Assembly: GCA_013407085.1 (NCBI GenBank)
Contig: JACCGJ010014539.1
Coordinates: forward strand, 1 to 64,000
Source of the DNA: Atriophallophorus winterbourni
Taxonomy: Eukaryota; Platyhelminthes; Trematoda; Plagiorchiida; Microphallidae
Direction: 5' to 3'
DNA length: 64,000 nt
Shown here in pieces: positions 36,600 to 48,840 of the stretch (positions within the stretch are counted from its first letter, which is position 1; each line of letters begins with the position of its first letter). Under the pieces are notes generated by a model. That model was not told the DNA's origin, searched no databases, and saw only the letters and a list, made by a program, of their open reading frames with translations. The translations under genes and the position numbers were made by a program.

Positions 36600-37115
36600 G
36601 TGGTACGTCCACTACAATAAACACCGTTATATAGGCTGCACAATATTTAGATTCTAAGATCACTTTTCCGTCTCTATACCTCTCGAAATCGTATTTCCAT
36701 TGTGATTTTTGTAATGGCCATTTGCAGCAAATTGTAGATTGTTATTCCACGCCGATAATTTATGAAGAAAAACAAAATTGCTTCGCGGCTGTACACAATA
36801 CACAGTAAATTTAATCCGCGTCAAAATTTAAAAGTTTTCAGTAAAGATAATCGCCATGCATGAAAGAGTCACTTGTAGGTCGTCGACGTACTCCGAGACA
36901 ATTACTCGCACAAGCTTGGATCTTTGCGGTACTCCTCTAGAGGCATCATTGACAACTGATTTTGCTCCATTCATTCGAACAATTGCCTAGCGTTCAGCGA
37001 GGTAACATTCAAGCCATAGGAGTTGTTTTTCGCAGATACCCGTTTGCTTCAGCTTTTGTTATTAGTCGAAAATGACTAACACGGTCAAATTATACAAAAA
37101 TTTCCAAACAGCATG
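36600..37115 (-). pseudogene. LINE reverse transcriptase fragment with YVDD box
   Basis: The minus strand reads FDRVSHFRLITK near 37,080-37,115, then LLWLECYLAER and IVRMNGAKSVV near 36,970-37,030, ASRGVPQRSKLVRVI near 36,920-36,950 (SGVPQG block, slightly altered) and SEYVDDLQVTL near 36,870-36,895 (catalytic YVDD retained). The 36,610-36,850 portion is the later RT part also seen at 32,700-32,945. Stops and frameshifts. Confidence 0.75.
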
Positions 37116-37199
37116 CGTGTTGTTGATCTTAGATTTAAATCATCAGTTTGGCTATTACGAGTAAGTCGTAAAACACTTTGTTATTTCAATTGAAACTGC

Positions 37200-37838
37200 G
37201 AATAAAACCACCAATTATTTTTGCGCCCAGTTATTTATTGCCGTCTGCTTGTTTCGTAAATTTGAACGAAAACAGAGAATCCTCGATGCATTACATTTCC
37301 GGCTATTCAGATTAATTAAATGAAGGGCATTTTGGATCGGTGAAAGAAAATGACAATTAAGAAACAGCACATTGAAGCACCCTAAAGTCAACAATCTCAT
37401 ATTTGCATGCTGCAACACAAGGTCAATTTTCAAGAACAATTCTATTTTAATGTGCAATGAGTCGCTTATTCAGAATATGAGTTTACATAACACGCTATAT
37501 AAACACGCCTTCTGTAACGATATAGTATTCTTGATTCGGATACAATAGAAATTATATCAAAATAACATTTTATACCGAAATAAGTTTTAGTGTTTTAAAA
37601 AACTAAGGTCCCGTCGTAAATAATATTAACCAAATATTGTGAGAAATATTTCCGATATAATAGTATGTTCACTATATTTTATATCAAGATTTGATAGTGA
37701 TAACGTTTACCAAGAAGGATTAAGATTTGTAAATTATCAAAAAGTTAATTGATAAAATCGAAGTCTGTTTTTTGAAAAGCAATTTCGTTTCCTAGTTTTT
37801 TATGTGTGCGCTCAAAGACGAAAAAACAGGATAATAGA

Positions 37839-37888
<50 letters not shown>

Positions 37889-38056
37889 TTCAAATAAGAA
37901 ATCCTGCTTCAACACACTCGATGGCTTGAGGAAGTAAACATAAACTATATTTTGTAGGATATTTTTAATACAATTTAGAATTGTATAGATTTTATAATGC
38001 ATTACATTGAAATTTTAATTAAATTTACCTCGTAATTATGGCGTGAGAATAGACCG
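37200..38056. repeat. ~0.85 kb dispersed repeat, copy B (pair at 7,640-8,480)
   Basis: Collinear with 7,640-8,480 from ttatttattgccgtctg to ggcgtgagaatagaccg, where the assembly gap starts. Contains a (TA)n expansion at 37,842-37,885 that is absent from copy A. No coding content. Confidence 0.75.
37842..37885. repeat. (TA)n microsatellite
   Basis: About 22 uninterrupted ta units inside the dispersed repeat; copy A at 8,290 has none. Confidence 0.97.
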
Positions 38057-38076
38057 NNNNNNNNNNNNNNNNNNNN
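38057..38076. other. Assembly gap (20 N)
   Basis: Twenty ambiguous bases. The left edge falls in one repeat family and the right edge begins inside the piggyBac duplication, so the join is not sequence verified and the true gap length may differ. Confidence 0.98.
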
Positions 38077-40465
38077 TATACTGCTTCATACTATGTCAGC
38101 CTTAATATCTTAGTTGAGACATGCCAAAGAAGTTTATTACGTTGGAGGTAGTGAGAGATCTTTTGCATCTTCGGAAGTTACTGTCTGTGTGCTACAGCAA
38201 GATTCCAGTGTTTTCTCATACTTAGATGAAGGTAACGATGCTGTCAGCAATGCCAGATATGTAATTGTTTCTGACATTCTCGGAGAGTTATAAGTCACCA
38301 TCTTTCGAGAAGATGTAGAACATGAAGAACAGGTTGACATTGAAGAAGAAGAACCAGAACAGAATCTGGTGAGTTCCTATATTACGTTCATGTGCCACGA
38401 GATATTTTAAAATATTCCCTTACGAATAAGATTTATATTGCAGCTTTCAACAAACTCTGTGACACCTGAAAAACGTCCGAGGTAGAAAAATGAATAAACT
38501 AAAAGAATCCGGCCTTCCCAAAGACATCTGCACCTAACGGACAGGCCGCTGTGCTAGCAAATGATAATCTATGACAAATTGTAGGCCCACATGCTGCAGT
38601 ACATTTTGAGGAATTTTTTCTCCAGGGATATATGATGTAATTACCAAAGAAACTGTGCGCTACGCCAATAATGTTAGAAGTGATCACAATTTTACTACAT
38701 CATCTGAAGAATTGAAGGTCATTCTGAGGATTTTGATTCTAACTGGATATCGTAAACTCCTATCGCCAACAGGTTATTGGAGTGATGCGGAAGATCTTGC
38801 TGTGCATGTCGTAAATGAAGCCATGTCCCAAAACCGATTTAAGAAATTGCAATGTATCATTCATTTTGTGAGCAATTCTACCGCAACATCCAACGCAGAT
38901 GACCGATCATTCAAGATGAAGTCGATGTTTTATCTGTTGAACGAAGATTTCCGAAAAAAATGGATATTTTACACCCAACACCGGCATTGATGAGATGGTT
39001 GTGAAATATGAAATAATTCATAAAAGTAAACCTATTCGATTTGGATATAAATATTGGGATTTATGCTCGAGTAATGGATACTGTAACAGTTTCTCATTGT
39101 GCCGTGGATAAAACTCTTGGTAATCGCATTGTCTTGCACGCTGTACAACAGATTTCTGATCCATTCAGTAGTGTTGTCTACTTTGACAACGTCTTTACAA
39201 CCATGTATCTTCTCCCTCAACAGTCTGATACCGGATTTCCAGCAACTGCCACCATTAAAGAAAAAAGAGTCAGCAGACATGTCCACTAAAGTCATCAAAA
39301 CAAATGAATAAATGGATCGTGGCACCACTGGGTACGTTTACGACAAAAATTTACAGATACTTCTTGTGCGGTGGCACTAATATAACATCGTGACAGTTGC
39401 CCAAATTACGTATGTGTATATGGGCTGTGTTGTTCATCATGATTGGCTTGTTTCAAAGTATTCTGCTTCCATTCATAGAAAAAAAATGCTACTTGAATTT
39501 CCATGCACCAGAGCCGTTAGTGAGAATGTAGATATACAACATAATGCATGTTACGCGTGATATCATTTCATTGAATATATTTCATGACGATTTTCAAACA
39601 ATATTTGCTGTAACAAAGTCTTTGCAGTTTCAACTTTGAATTTTTTGAATAATTTTAAATTAATAATGCGGGCGAATTAGACATGTATACCGATGTTCAC
39701 TTAAAATGTTTTCATTGGGTGTAGATCGTTTGTGTTTGTGCACCAGACACAGGAATGAAAACGTTTCGGCTGTGATAGAACCTTCGATGATTGAAATAAT
39801 GTTCACGTATGTGCTCGATTTCAAGATAACACTGTCAAATTTGAGATTTAACGAAACGCACAGTCTTCCCCTACATAACTTGTCATAAGGTATTCTTAGG
39901 TCGGTTGAGCAAAGTTTACATAAAATGTTCTATCAACTTTCTTCACTTTCGTGCAGGTTAGATCAACGGCCTAATTTGTCATGAGTTCGCAAGATTACTA
40001 AAGGTTTCGTTCGTTTGAAATCATAGAAATAACTGAACAAGTTTTCAAATATTTAATCAAATTTTCGAATTATTTATTGATGGCGATGGATTTTCGTCAA
40101 TAGTTCACGACAATGTCTTCCAATCGCGTCTGTTCATTTATTTTAAAGAAAAATAACATGTAATTCAACCATTTTATTCATTCACACCAATTTACATTGA
40201 GCTGAAATAATTTATCCGGACAAATTTCATGAAAAATATTTTTAAAATATAATTTAAACGATAATATAGTTCACAAAATTAGAATTAGCGATTTCAGCTG
40301 CAAATGAGAAACAGCTTCAATTTGGCATACCTGGGGCACCCGAAAAAAGCGAGGATTTTATTGAGATTAGTCGAAAATTCAGCATGCATTTAAGTTTGTT
40401 CAATGTATTTTGATTTTTCACTCAGCAAAAACGTAAATGTTTTAAAATATAACCATCACGAAATA
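38077..40465. repeat. ~2.4 kb direct duplication, right copy
   Basis: Collinear with 33,606-36,036. At 40,465-40,475 it jumps from gtagcaggtgag straight into ttcaacgaccacgaaactcg. In the left copy these sequences are about 240 bp apart (36,036 versus 36,273), so this copy has a deletion, or the left an insertion, ending inside the hammerhead core. Confidence 0.88.
38120..39535 (+). pseudogene. piggyBac-type DDE transposase, copy 2
   Basis: Same order as copy 1. Acidic N-terminus, an apparent intron (donor gtgagt near 38,370, acceptor ttgcag near 38,442), then an open stretch 38,655-38,990 of 111 codons (VILRILILTGYRKLLSPTGY, AMSQNRFKKLQCIIHFV, FKMKSMFYLLNEDFRKK). The corresponding stretch in copy 1 is broken, so this part is better preserved here. 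The DDE part: ILGNRIVLHAVQ-like and YFDNVFTTMYLL (DNFFT changed to DNVFT), ATATIKEKR. Then DHHDWLVSKY-like after a frameshift. Inactive. Confidence 0.83.
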
Positions 40466-40560
40466 GTTGTAGCAGGTGAGTTCAACGACCACGAAACTCG
40501 TCTTGCGGTGTGTGGGGATCGAAATGTATACAAATGAGCATTTTTTCAAGGTTAAATTTT
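40466..40560 (+). ncRNA. Hammerhead-like repeat, 5'-truncated
   Basis: Homologous to 36,270-36,360. Keeps GAAA, CUC, GUC and TTGCGG, but the stem I upstream strand and CUGAUGA are replaced by gcaggtga. The core is incomplete and cannot fold as a hammerhead. Confidence 0.6.
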
Positions 40561-40689
40561 TATTAATTTACTATCCTGATGTAATTTCACGTTTTTCTCA
40601 TTATCCGTTTCAAGTAGGTCATATATTTAGTGGTTCGGGAAGAACTCCCGTTTCCAAAAATGTTCTATATATATATAACAACAAGGAAA

Positions 40690-40893
40690 TTGGGAACGTG
40701 GCTGATTTGCACCTTAAAACAGGTTTTACTTCGAGCAGGTACATATCAGAAGCCCATGAATTCGCTACACTTGATGAAATGAAACCACTTACCTCAAACC
40801 TCCATTATATTGAGGCTATGTTCAATCACAAAAATGTTTGGGGATTCAACCTCGAGGAGCAATCCGGATCCGAAATCCCTTTCGGATGTTAAA
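40690..40893 (+). other. Unassigned ORF segment after the right duplicate
   Basis: The frame reading NVADLHLKTGFTSSRYI through WGFNLEEQSGSEIPFGC then TAA is open for about 67 codons and looks coding in composition. The left duplicate shares only the first ~20 bp (gaacgtggctgatttg) and then diverges. No family recognised; it may be an exon or retroelement piece. Confidence 0.3.
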
Positions 40894-41102
40894 AGTTCTA
40901 CTTAACTCCGTCCTGACAAATACCCGATTTTTTTCTCGAGTTTTCGAATACAATTCAATAATTTTCTAATGAACTGTTCTACATCGTGCTGTGCTTTCGC
41001 CTTGGCGTATTCTGGCATCAAATAATATCCGTTCGATTTTCTGTACAGAAATTATGCCAAATTGTTTCCAATATAGTTTGGTTGATTTTTATCGTTGTAC
41101 GT

Positions 41103-41450
41103 CCTAAAAGAAGAAGAAGAAGAAGAAATTGACTTTATTCGTACACACGATTTTTCAGCTGTCACAATAATTTCACCACAAAATTAAAAAATGATAAACA
41201 TGTCCCGACATCGAGTTTCAATTTGTCGACTGAACGATTTTTCTTGTCCGTCTTAATTGATTGACATACGATCCAGTTTAGTAGGAAAAGTTTTTGGGTC
41301 AAACGTTTCACTGCAAGTCGCGGTCTCTCGTACTTCGTTCTAAAGTGCACGTCCAAATTCGACCTCAGTTGATCCGAAAATATTTGATGCATTTTACCCT
41401 TGGATAAATTAATTGTATGCACGGCCGATTTGAAGGCCCCGCAAGAAAAT
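41103..41450 (-). repeat. LINE 3' end with (TTC)n tail
   Basis: On the minus strand an AT-rich 3' region contains acgaataaagtcaatttc, i.e. AATAAA, followed by a (TTC)n tail (the agaagaagaag run at 41,107-41,128). The same arrangement recurs at 59,598-59,720 (minus) and 54,740-54,785 (plus). An 86-codon minus frame (41,162-41,422) may be the worn C-terminus of the LINE protein. Confidence 0.6.
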
Positions 41451-42339
41451 AGCTGGTAAATTCATATCACTTGTACCCCTTTTAGAAAACCAAATGTTAC
41501 TAAAGTAAAATTGCTTTATTTTCATTTTTGAGTTCCGCATAATTAGTTGAATCAATCATTGAAGTAGATTTGTAGCGATTTTGAACAAAAAAATACGCAC
41601 ACGCGTATTCGTTGTAGCTCAATTTTCAATCAATGTAAATTTGCTTTCTTGCAAACGAATAAACATTTTTTCATCATATTATTTTTGAAAGTGGTTCAGA
41701 AAATTTATTGAAGTGTTTTCCTTGAAACTATTCAACAATCTGGACATCATGTATCACTTTTCACACATTTTGTTGCAAATATTTTTATCCTCAATTGAAA
41801 GAAATTTGATTGGTCGCACAAAGTATCACCGGGAAATAGTGCTTTTGCTGTTCTAAATTCAGACAATACAGTGAGGTTGAATAGCCCGGTCAAGAATTAT
41901 ACAAGTACGTATTTTTATATTTTTATGATGCATGAGTTATATTTTATTGATTAGGAGAGAGTTATTATTATTTCGCAAAATAATAGTAAATGATCGTCTT
42001 CAAAAAATCACTTTTTTTGACCTTCAATTATTTGGAACATAATTTTGGATGTTCATGAATTCTGGTATACCAGTTTCATTGTAAATCTGTCAAAAGATTT
42101 CGCACTTTGAGCACATCAGATAATCCTTCCCTTGATCACCGGAATCAAGTAATTACTCAAGATCAATTAAGTGAAAGTTTCGAGTTACTTAATTGCTACA
42201 AAAAAAATTTAGTCGAAATTACGACTGCAGTTACAACTGACGAAAAATTCCTGTCAATTCTGTAGTTCCTGGAGTTTCAATAAATGCGAGATTCTGCGAA
42301 AAATGGAAAAAGAATCCCGTCATATTATACATTTCTGGC
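41451..42339. other. No gene recognised
   Basis: AT-rich DNA with only short ORFs; nothing identified. Confidence 0.5.
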
Positions 42340-42640
42340 AATATGTACCATGAACATGTGCTGGTTGTACCCCATTCCCGCCTGAATTGTACAACGTATC
42401 TTTACTCTGTCCGTGTCTGTTTTACTCGAAACAGTTTACATTCAACCGTTTCTCACGCCACTAGTTTGCATGACTTTAAAACGAAATTAGACGAATTTGC
42501 ATTGCATTATTCGTTTCCAGAACACCTATATACTGTTTAATCTATTTTATTATATTGTTTATACACTTAAATGTCAATTTTTACCGTTGTTGTTAAGCTT
42601 TTCCCTCTTTAGACCATGAAAAACTTGAATTACCTTGAAT
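42340..42640 (+). pseudogene. CR1-type LINE RT C-terminal end and 3' tail
   Basis: The frame 42,343-42,540 reads VLVVPHSRLNCTTYLYSVRV, then SLHSTVSHATSLHDFKTKLD and ends in TAA. This matches the conserved LINE C-terminal pattern (vP.sR....YS.Rv...WNsLP..v..A.sl..FK..LD), with WN replaced. About 90 bp later the short tail aaacttgaattaccttgaat resembles CR1-type 3' repeats. A 5'-truncated insertion, as is usual for LINEs. Confidence 0.75.
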
Positions 42641-45600
42641 AGGTTTTTTCATTGCCCATCTATTAGCTTTCATTATACCGTTTAGAATCATGTGCATATC
42701 TACACCTTTCTGACATTCAACAATCGTTGGTCCTATATCATAAAAGCCACCTAATTTTATATATACACTGTTTACCAGAAAGTTGTCAGCCTGAAGCTAC
42801 CTGTTAAGTTTTAGCAATCTGAAATTAAATGGTTCCAGATATAAAACATTTTGTTGTCAGCCAACGATAAACTACGCACAAATTTAATTTGATACAAACC
42901 TGTGAAAGTGAGTTTAATACGAAACCACATTTTGCATTTAGTTTCTGAGTCTTGTTGAAATTTTATTTGCAAAGCAAATCGCATAGCTTACCCTTATTGG
43001 TAACGGCAGGTTGTAAAATGCATTTTTACGCAACCCATATTTTTTAAAATGTGGTTACCGGTATAGTGCTCAAGACACATATAAAACACAAGTGTGTAGT
43101 ATTTCTCAAATCCCCACAATTGAACTCCACGCCGGTTTCCTGCTGTTTACCATCATCAAGTGGAAACAGTAATATTAGTTTCAGTGCGTCTTGAACCAAT
43201 GGATAAGCAAAATTTAACTTGAATGCTGCTAGTTAATCTCAGTCAAATCAATGCAAATTACCCATTTTATGACCTTTCACTTTCGCTAAACTTACTAACC
43301 AATACCCGTTTATAACATTGGCCCCTTGCTACACAAAAAGTACTAAAACATCATACTCGGTAGACACCGTTCAATTTAACTTGTTTGTATGTGAATTCGA
43401 AATGCAATAAAAATAAATTAAATGGACATTTTTTGAAATGTCTCAGAGACACTTTTCTGTCCAAATAGTAAGAATTTCCTGTAGTTTATAAGCGAACAAT
43501 GAAAGATATGAACATAACGTCAGCTACATAATAATAATAACGAAATAGCCTCATGGTTATTTGTAAACAAAAGTTCACAAAACTTTAATTTGTCTGAGCA
43601 ATTAATGATGCAGTTAACGTGAAATAGCCACGGACTAAGATGAATTGCGTTTCAAAACATATTGATATTATAATCCGATACGCAGCAATAGACACGGCTA
43701 TTTTGTGCATGTTTACATCTTGCACTCCATGGTGTACATTAAAATTTTTAATCACATGTGGGGTGATAATCTTCACATTACCTAGGCAATTGCTACCAAT
43801 AATGGAAGCTACCTCACAAGATATATTGTTGTGAAATTTCAAAGGAATTGTTAGTGACAAAACGCTAAAATTGGTCGCAAAAATTGCTTTCACTTTAAAG
43901 GTGTGATAGTATTTCAGCGTGTGTTGACATTTCGTCGATTCATCAATTAATCTTTCACGTTCTTAATGTTCAACAATTATTGATCGTCAAGAAGGTGATG
44001 CTGTTAGACGGTAAGTGTTTAAGAAAACGGTCAAAGTTCTGGAATTTTCTTATGTAATTAACACTAAACAATTAGACACCAAGAAAATCACCTTTGGCTA
44101 CGAGCCACCATTATTAGTGCAAAAATATAAAATTATGTGTCATTTTTATATATAAAAAATTGTATAGAACAAACAAGTTTATATTGAGCAAACATGTCAT
44201 TGTGTCTAAATATGTCCTAGCACTAAAGAATAATGTCAACTAAATTACTAACAGAAGTAAGCAGTTCGGCTTTGTCATGTAGTATATTCCTACAAAATTT
44301 AATACATGTTTAACACATCATAGCAACCAGTCCAGTGAAAGAATTATCACCGGTTACACATACTCGTTACAAATTAACCAGAGATACAGAGCCTAGGAAG
44401 AAATATAGCATCGTTTCAATTTAATATCCGGAAATGATAGGATTCGTTCAATTTTTCTAGCTCCAGTACGTAAATTGAATGTATGCAATCAGGCAAATTT
44501 TTAATAATGTCAAGCAATATTGTTTTTCATTTATTACACATCATCATCCCGTTAAGGGTTACGAGAACTTGTTTAACTCGACATTCATCATCAAATTGCG
44601 GTAAGCCTTGAATGATTTCATCAAGTGGACTGGAGTATTTTACTGTCGTTTTCGACCATAAGCGGTCCTTATTTTGCAGTGATCTTCCCTAAGAAAGTAC
44701 ACTTCAGTTGAGATTTAAAACGTCTACTTACAACACGGGGATCGAATCATAGCCTTTTAGATTGAAATTCATACGAGCTAACACTTTTCCAACTTATCCA
44801 CGATGTGTTCATTTAATGGGCAAAAATTCTGATAGCGTAATCCCAACATCATAAGCTGTATCACGTCCAGGTTTGTGAAAATTGAAATGGGAGATTATTC
44901 TGCATGATTACAATTTTCAATTATTCAGTAGATGTTATTTGTCAGTATGTGGGACACAGACTCCCGTTCAAAATGTGACTGGGCCCGAGTAGATTAAGAA
45001 CGTGACATTAAAAATCGCACTATTATGGGTGTTACACGATCTCAAAAGAATTAGTTCTTTCAAAAAATAGTCCCCTGTTAAACCTTGCTTTGTCTAGGCG
45101 AGTTTCTGTCTCATGAATGAAAGGAAAATAATCATTTCTTTCATTGTTGGCCTCACATGTAAATTCCCACTGTAGGCCAAAATGATCATTATTTCCTGCC
45201 GCAAAAGTTACAAAGTTTCGTCACTAGGAGTTTAATGCGTATCAGGACTTTCGTCAGTTGCTTTCAATTCCGATTTGCAAGTGTTCTAGCTGTCAAGACC
45301 ACGTGATATTCACTGAAAAGCATTTGGACATGAAATTCAGCTTAACAGGGTGTCAGCTGTGAGAGATATAGAAAAAACAGGTTCAATCTTTTTCCACAAT
45401 AAGCAAAAAATGTAACATTGATTTTACCCAACGAATTCCATTGAAATTATCTGTCGACATTTCTGTGTGTAGAGATAAATATTTATGCAATTATCCGGCA
45501 GTTTGGTGCGAATATTAAAAGATGACATTTTGAATTATAGAAAATGCGAAAGAATAGGCGAGCATAATTTAATCAAGCTAAAGTGATGATTACTATTTGT

Positions 45601-47755
45601 TTTGCATTTGTAGTTATTTAATTATATAAACTTATTTTGCTGAAATTGTTATTTTAGATAATAAATCATATCAATCTTGAGATTATTGGTGAAATCGTCC
45701 GAAATCGTGGTAAAATAATGTAACCTTGTGCCTAGTCGCTAAATACAAACATAAATAGCGCTGTTCGAGAAATGACCTAATTTATTCAGATTTAAAACCT
45801 AGCTATTTGGGCTTAACGGAAAACCAGTATTGACGCATCTTCATTCATTCTTAATCGTTAAAAATATCAGAATGTCTATTTAAGTAAACTAAGGTTACTA
45901 CCCAAGATAAATCAATATTTAGACAATCTGTAATTCGTTCGCTGATGTACAGCTTGTTGACTATATTTAATTATCGTGAATAGCTCAAAGCAACCGAGGA
46001 TTTGATATACGAGGGATGGGAGAAACAATAAACGTTTGCCACAAATAGGTGTTTTCTTGTTCATAGGAAAATTCGCTGTGATTTTTTACTTCGATATCAT
46101 CATTACATCTTCACTACTAATTTATGGATTCAAAGCTAAAACTAACCTTGTTTTCTACATTTCTTGAGAGATAACTACATGTGTGTATGACGCACTAATG
46201 AACTTCTAAATTTAAATATTTGTCTTCAAATTGAAGATGTTCGTATTCACAAAGATCTACCGGGTGATGAGTTTATTTCTGAGAGCCAGCTTTTTGGCAG
46301 CCCATAAGTGCGGAACGCAGACGCAGATTAAAGTTCTGGAGATCGATACTTTGAGATGAAAAAAACTTGCCTTGTGATTTACCACTTGTTCACAAAGAAT
46401 ACATATCAGGATTATCTCTGACATTTTGAGTACAGCGTAAAGGGACAAAGCATAATATGCAGAATTGATTTTTGATGCTTGTCTACAGAGCTTGTTAGCT
46501 TTCGTACGACAGCGCTGCGTATACTGGTCAGTTCACATGTTCAGAATAGAAAACGGTTTCAATCCAAAGGATTTAATTTTATTGAGAATTGATATCAGGA
46601 AGTCGATCTATAGACAGGCTACACATGTGCAACAAAGACGTTTGTAAAATACGCGAGAAAGCTCTTGTCATTGACCTTTTGAAACTGGAAGAACTTACTC
46701 TTGGCAGGCATTGTTTAAAGTGTCCTGTTCTACCGGGATAGATAAGAAACTGCTCACGTGCTTTCAAACCAAAGCGTTCAAGCGACAGGCTTAGTTATGT
46801 ACATTGTCAGAAAGATTGATTATCACGAATCGCACTGTTTTGTCATTTGATTGATCGAGCCAATCGATTATAGATAACGTGAATGCAACGAGCAACGGTG
46901 ATTAAGAATGAAAAACAAACTCCAATTTTTATCTAGTAATGTGTTTCCGATGTGGACCATGTGACTAATATTATAACTAGTCGATGCATGTCGACAAGCT
47001 CGTTTAGCTGATATCAATCTCCTTTGTATTTTCAGAATTCTAGAGGACATCATTCAGGTTTATATTATACACCTATGCTGAAGTATTGGTGAATTATATC
47101 GAAAGAATCAAGAACACGACATCATGCCATTTTTCATTGAAATATTTTATTTGGTGTGACTGTATTTTTGCAGCAAGTAATCAGGAATGAATTAGTTTTA
47201 CCGGATTTTCAGGATCCATTGGAAATTGAGGCCGGTTGTTAACTAGATGAAGAGTGTAGGCGCGATGACTCGAAACTGTTGGTTCCTCTGCGCAATAATA
47301 TCGATCGTACTTTCCAAGTATTCAACGGATGTAATCGATCTACCTGAACAAATCTCTATGAATGGTAATGTGAATTCTTTTTCCACTATTCCAGCATCCA
47401 TTTGCACTGGATAAATACTGAGCATGCCCAAAATTACTCTCAAACTAGTCGGTGATTTGGTAATGACGAAATTATTTGCATGTGAGCGTATTCTTTCGTA
47501 ATAATACGATTATTTTCAAATGAATAAAACTCACGGAAGATGTATAATGACAAATTGATTGATTGAAAATACTTCATTGTTCCCGAAACGTAAATGACTC
47601 GATTTTAACCGTTTTACATACCATACCATTCATGGTATTCATTCAATATTTGTAGGATGCTTGATCCAAAAATGTCGATAGTTTGCTTGAGATAGCTATA
47701 TTGAACAACGTCTCTTTAGGTTTGCAATATCAAAACTTCTCATAAGTATTGATAA
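42641..47755. other. Long stretch with no supported gene
   Basis: Apart from the ribozyme repeat at 43,100-43,230 I identify nothing. ORFs at 43,585-43,893 (minus, 102 codons), 46,257-46,767 and 47,243-47,443 (minus) lack recognisable motifs and splice context. This may be intergenic space or the 5' part of gene 2, whose first exons are not visible. Confidence 0.45.
43100..43230 (-). ncRNA. Hammerhead-like repeat, degenerate
   Basis: The minus strand has UUGAUGA (revcomp of 43,153-43,159), UGGU-AAACA-GCAG as a worn stem II, then GAAACCGGC. The CUGAUGA start is C to U and ACCGGU has become ACCGGC, so cleavage is not expected. Confidence 0.5.
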
Positions 47756-48010
47756 CTGGACTAGAACAGTGGATAATGGATACTCTATCCATTCTTTTAA
47801 CCTGGATATGTCTAAATCTTTTAACCGTGTTAACCACAGCATACTGCTACCAAAAATTGGATCAGCTAGGGGTCGCCTGGATACAAGATTAATTGACCTC
47901 TAGAGTCATCAGCGTTAGCGTTGATAGGGCAATATCCAGCCCAGTAGAAGTTACAAGTGGCGTACCTCAAATCTCAGTATAAGGGCCAATACTATTTCTG
48001 GTGTAAGAGA
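47756..48010 (+). pseudogene. LINE reverse transcriptase fragment
   Basis: Two frames together give LDMSKSFNRVNHSILLPKIG (motif A; the FD aspartate is N), KLDQLGVAWIQD, and SSPVEVTSGVPQISV followed by GPILFLV (the SGVPQGSVLGP.LF block with one stop). Short, broken CR1/jockey-like piece. Confidence 0.75.
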
Positions 48011-48689
48011 AGAAAATTGATGACATGACGGGTGACTGCTCAGCATCAAGCGGGTGGTAGCCGTCTTATGAGACCTGAAAATTTCTCCAACTGTCGAACA
48101 CAGCCTCAAGCGCTGAGCTCCACCCCAGTTGAGCCAATAGCTCCTAACCGGTATCTGCTGCTTCCAGTGTTATTATCTATAGAAGCAGAATAGAACATTG
48201 AGATGTACACCAGGCAGTTCAATATGGAGATCGAGCTGTTCCCCATGCAGCAAGTGCTTGTTATATACTGCACCATTGGAACCAAATGAACAGCAAGGCT
48301 GATACGTTTGGACAACGATGCCGTCGCAGGTTTTTGCAGGACGAAATTGAATACAACTACGAACTACCTAACGGACTCCGGGTCCGGATGTTTCATCGAG
48401 GTTGACTCCTAATGCCTATTCCATTATTGCATGTATGTACAAAGCAGTGGAGATTTGAGATGAGGATTTCCCCCACCTAGATGGACCGCTTTCCTAGACA
48501 GACAAACTCCACCTGCACGAAGCAAGCTGGTTATGAGGCACCAGTCAGCAGCCTTAGTCCCTTCTCCTGTCAGTAGAAGCAGTTCAGCTTGGTCCCACAG
48601 GACCACCCGTACAGGCCAGGAGATGTACTTGTCTTGAAAGAGTGTTAGTGCACGAAAATTAAACAACTTGTTCGTTCCAATCTTATTCA
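48011..48689. other. Less AT-rich stretch, no gene recognised
   Basis: Between about 48,420 and 48,640 base composition shifts toward C and G (cccccacctagatggaccgc ...). An 88-codon minus ORF spans it (48,424-48,690), but no motif is recognised. Possibly another transposon piece. Confidence 0.35.
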
Positions 48690-48840
48690 ACTGTGCATGG
48701 AATGTTTAAACAGTTTTTACCATTTTTCCACTGTTCCAAGTTCTGCGGATCCAGATTGTACTGGAATGATGAATGTAAACAGCACGAAACCGATCGTGTG
48801 TGTTTGTGTTTCTACAATGCATGTGAACACTATAAATTCC
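48690..48840 (+). ncRNA. Hammerhead-like repeat
   Basis: AUGAUGA (48,766-48,772, first core base changed), stem II AUGU-AAACA-GCAC with three possible pairs, GAAA (48,785-48,788), CCGAU, C (48,794), then GTGTGTG. The upstream family part accatttttccactgttcc is present. First core base lost, so activity is doubtful. Confidence 0.55.

Noticed and set aside
33606..40465. Terminal inverted repeats and TTAA target sites for the piggyBac remnants
   Set aside because: None could be recognised at either edge; the left edge of the right copy is lost in the gap.
41107..41128. agaagaagaag run as a coding repeat or CRISPR-like array
   Set aside because: It is a simple (TTC)n LINE tail on the minus strand; no spacer-repeat structure exists anywhere in the window.
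43585..43893. 102-codon minus ORF
   Set aside because: No recognisable motif, no flanking splice signals in a matching phase, and AT-rich composition like the surroundings.
44730..44760. tRNA-like T-arm (ggggatcgaatcatagcc)
   Set aside because: No acceptor, D or anticodon arm could be built around it.
47243..47443. 66-codon minus ORF with extended open frame (SLRVILGMLSIYPVQMDAG)
   Set aside because: Looks coding by eye but I could not place it in a family or find paired splice sites; possibly a retroelement piece.
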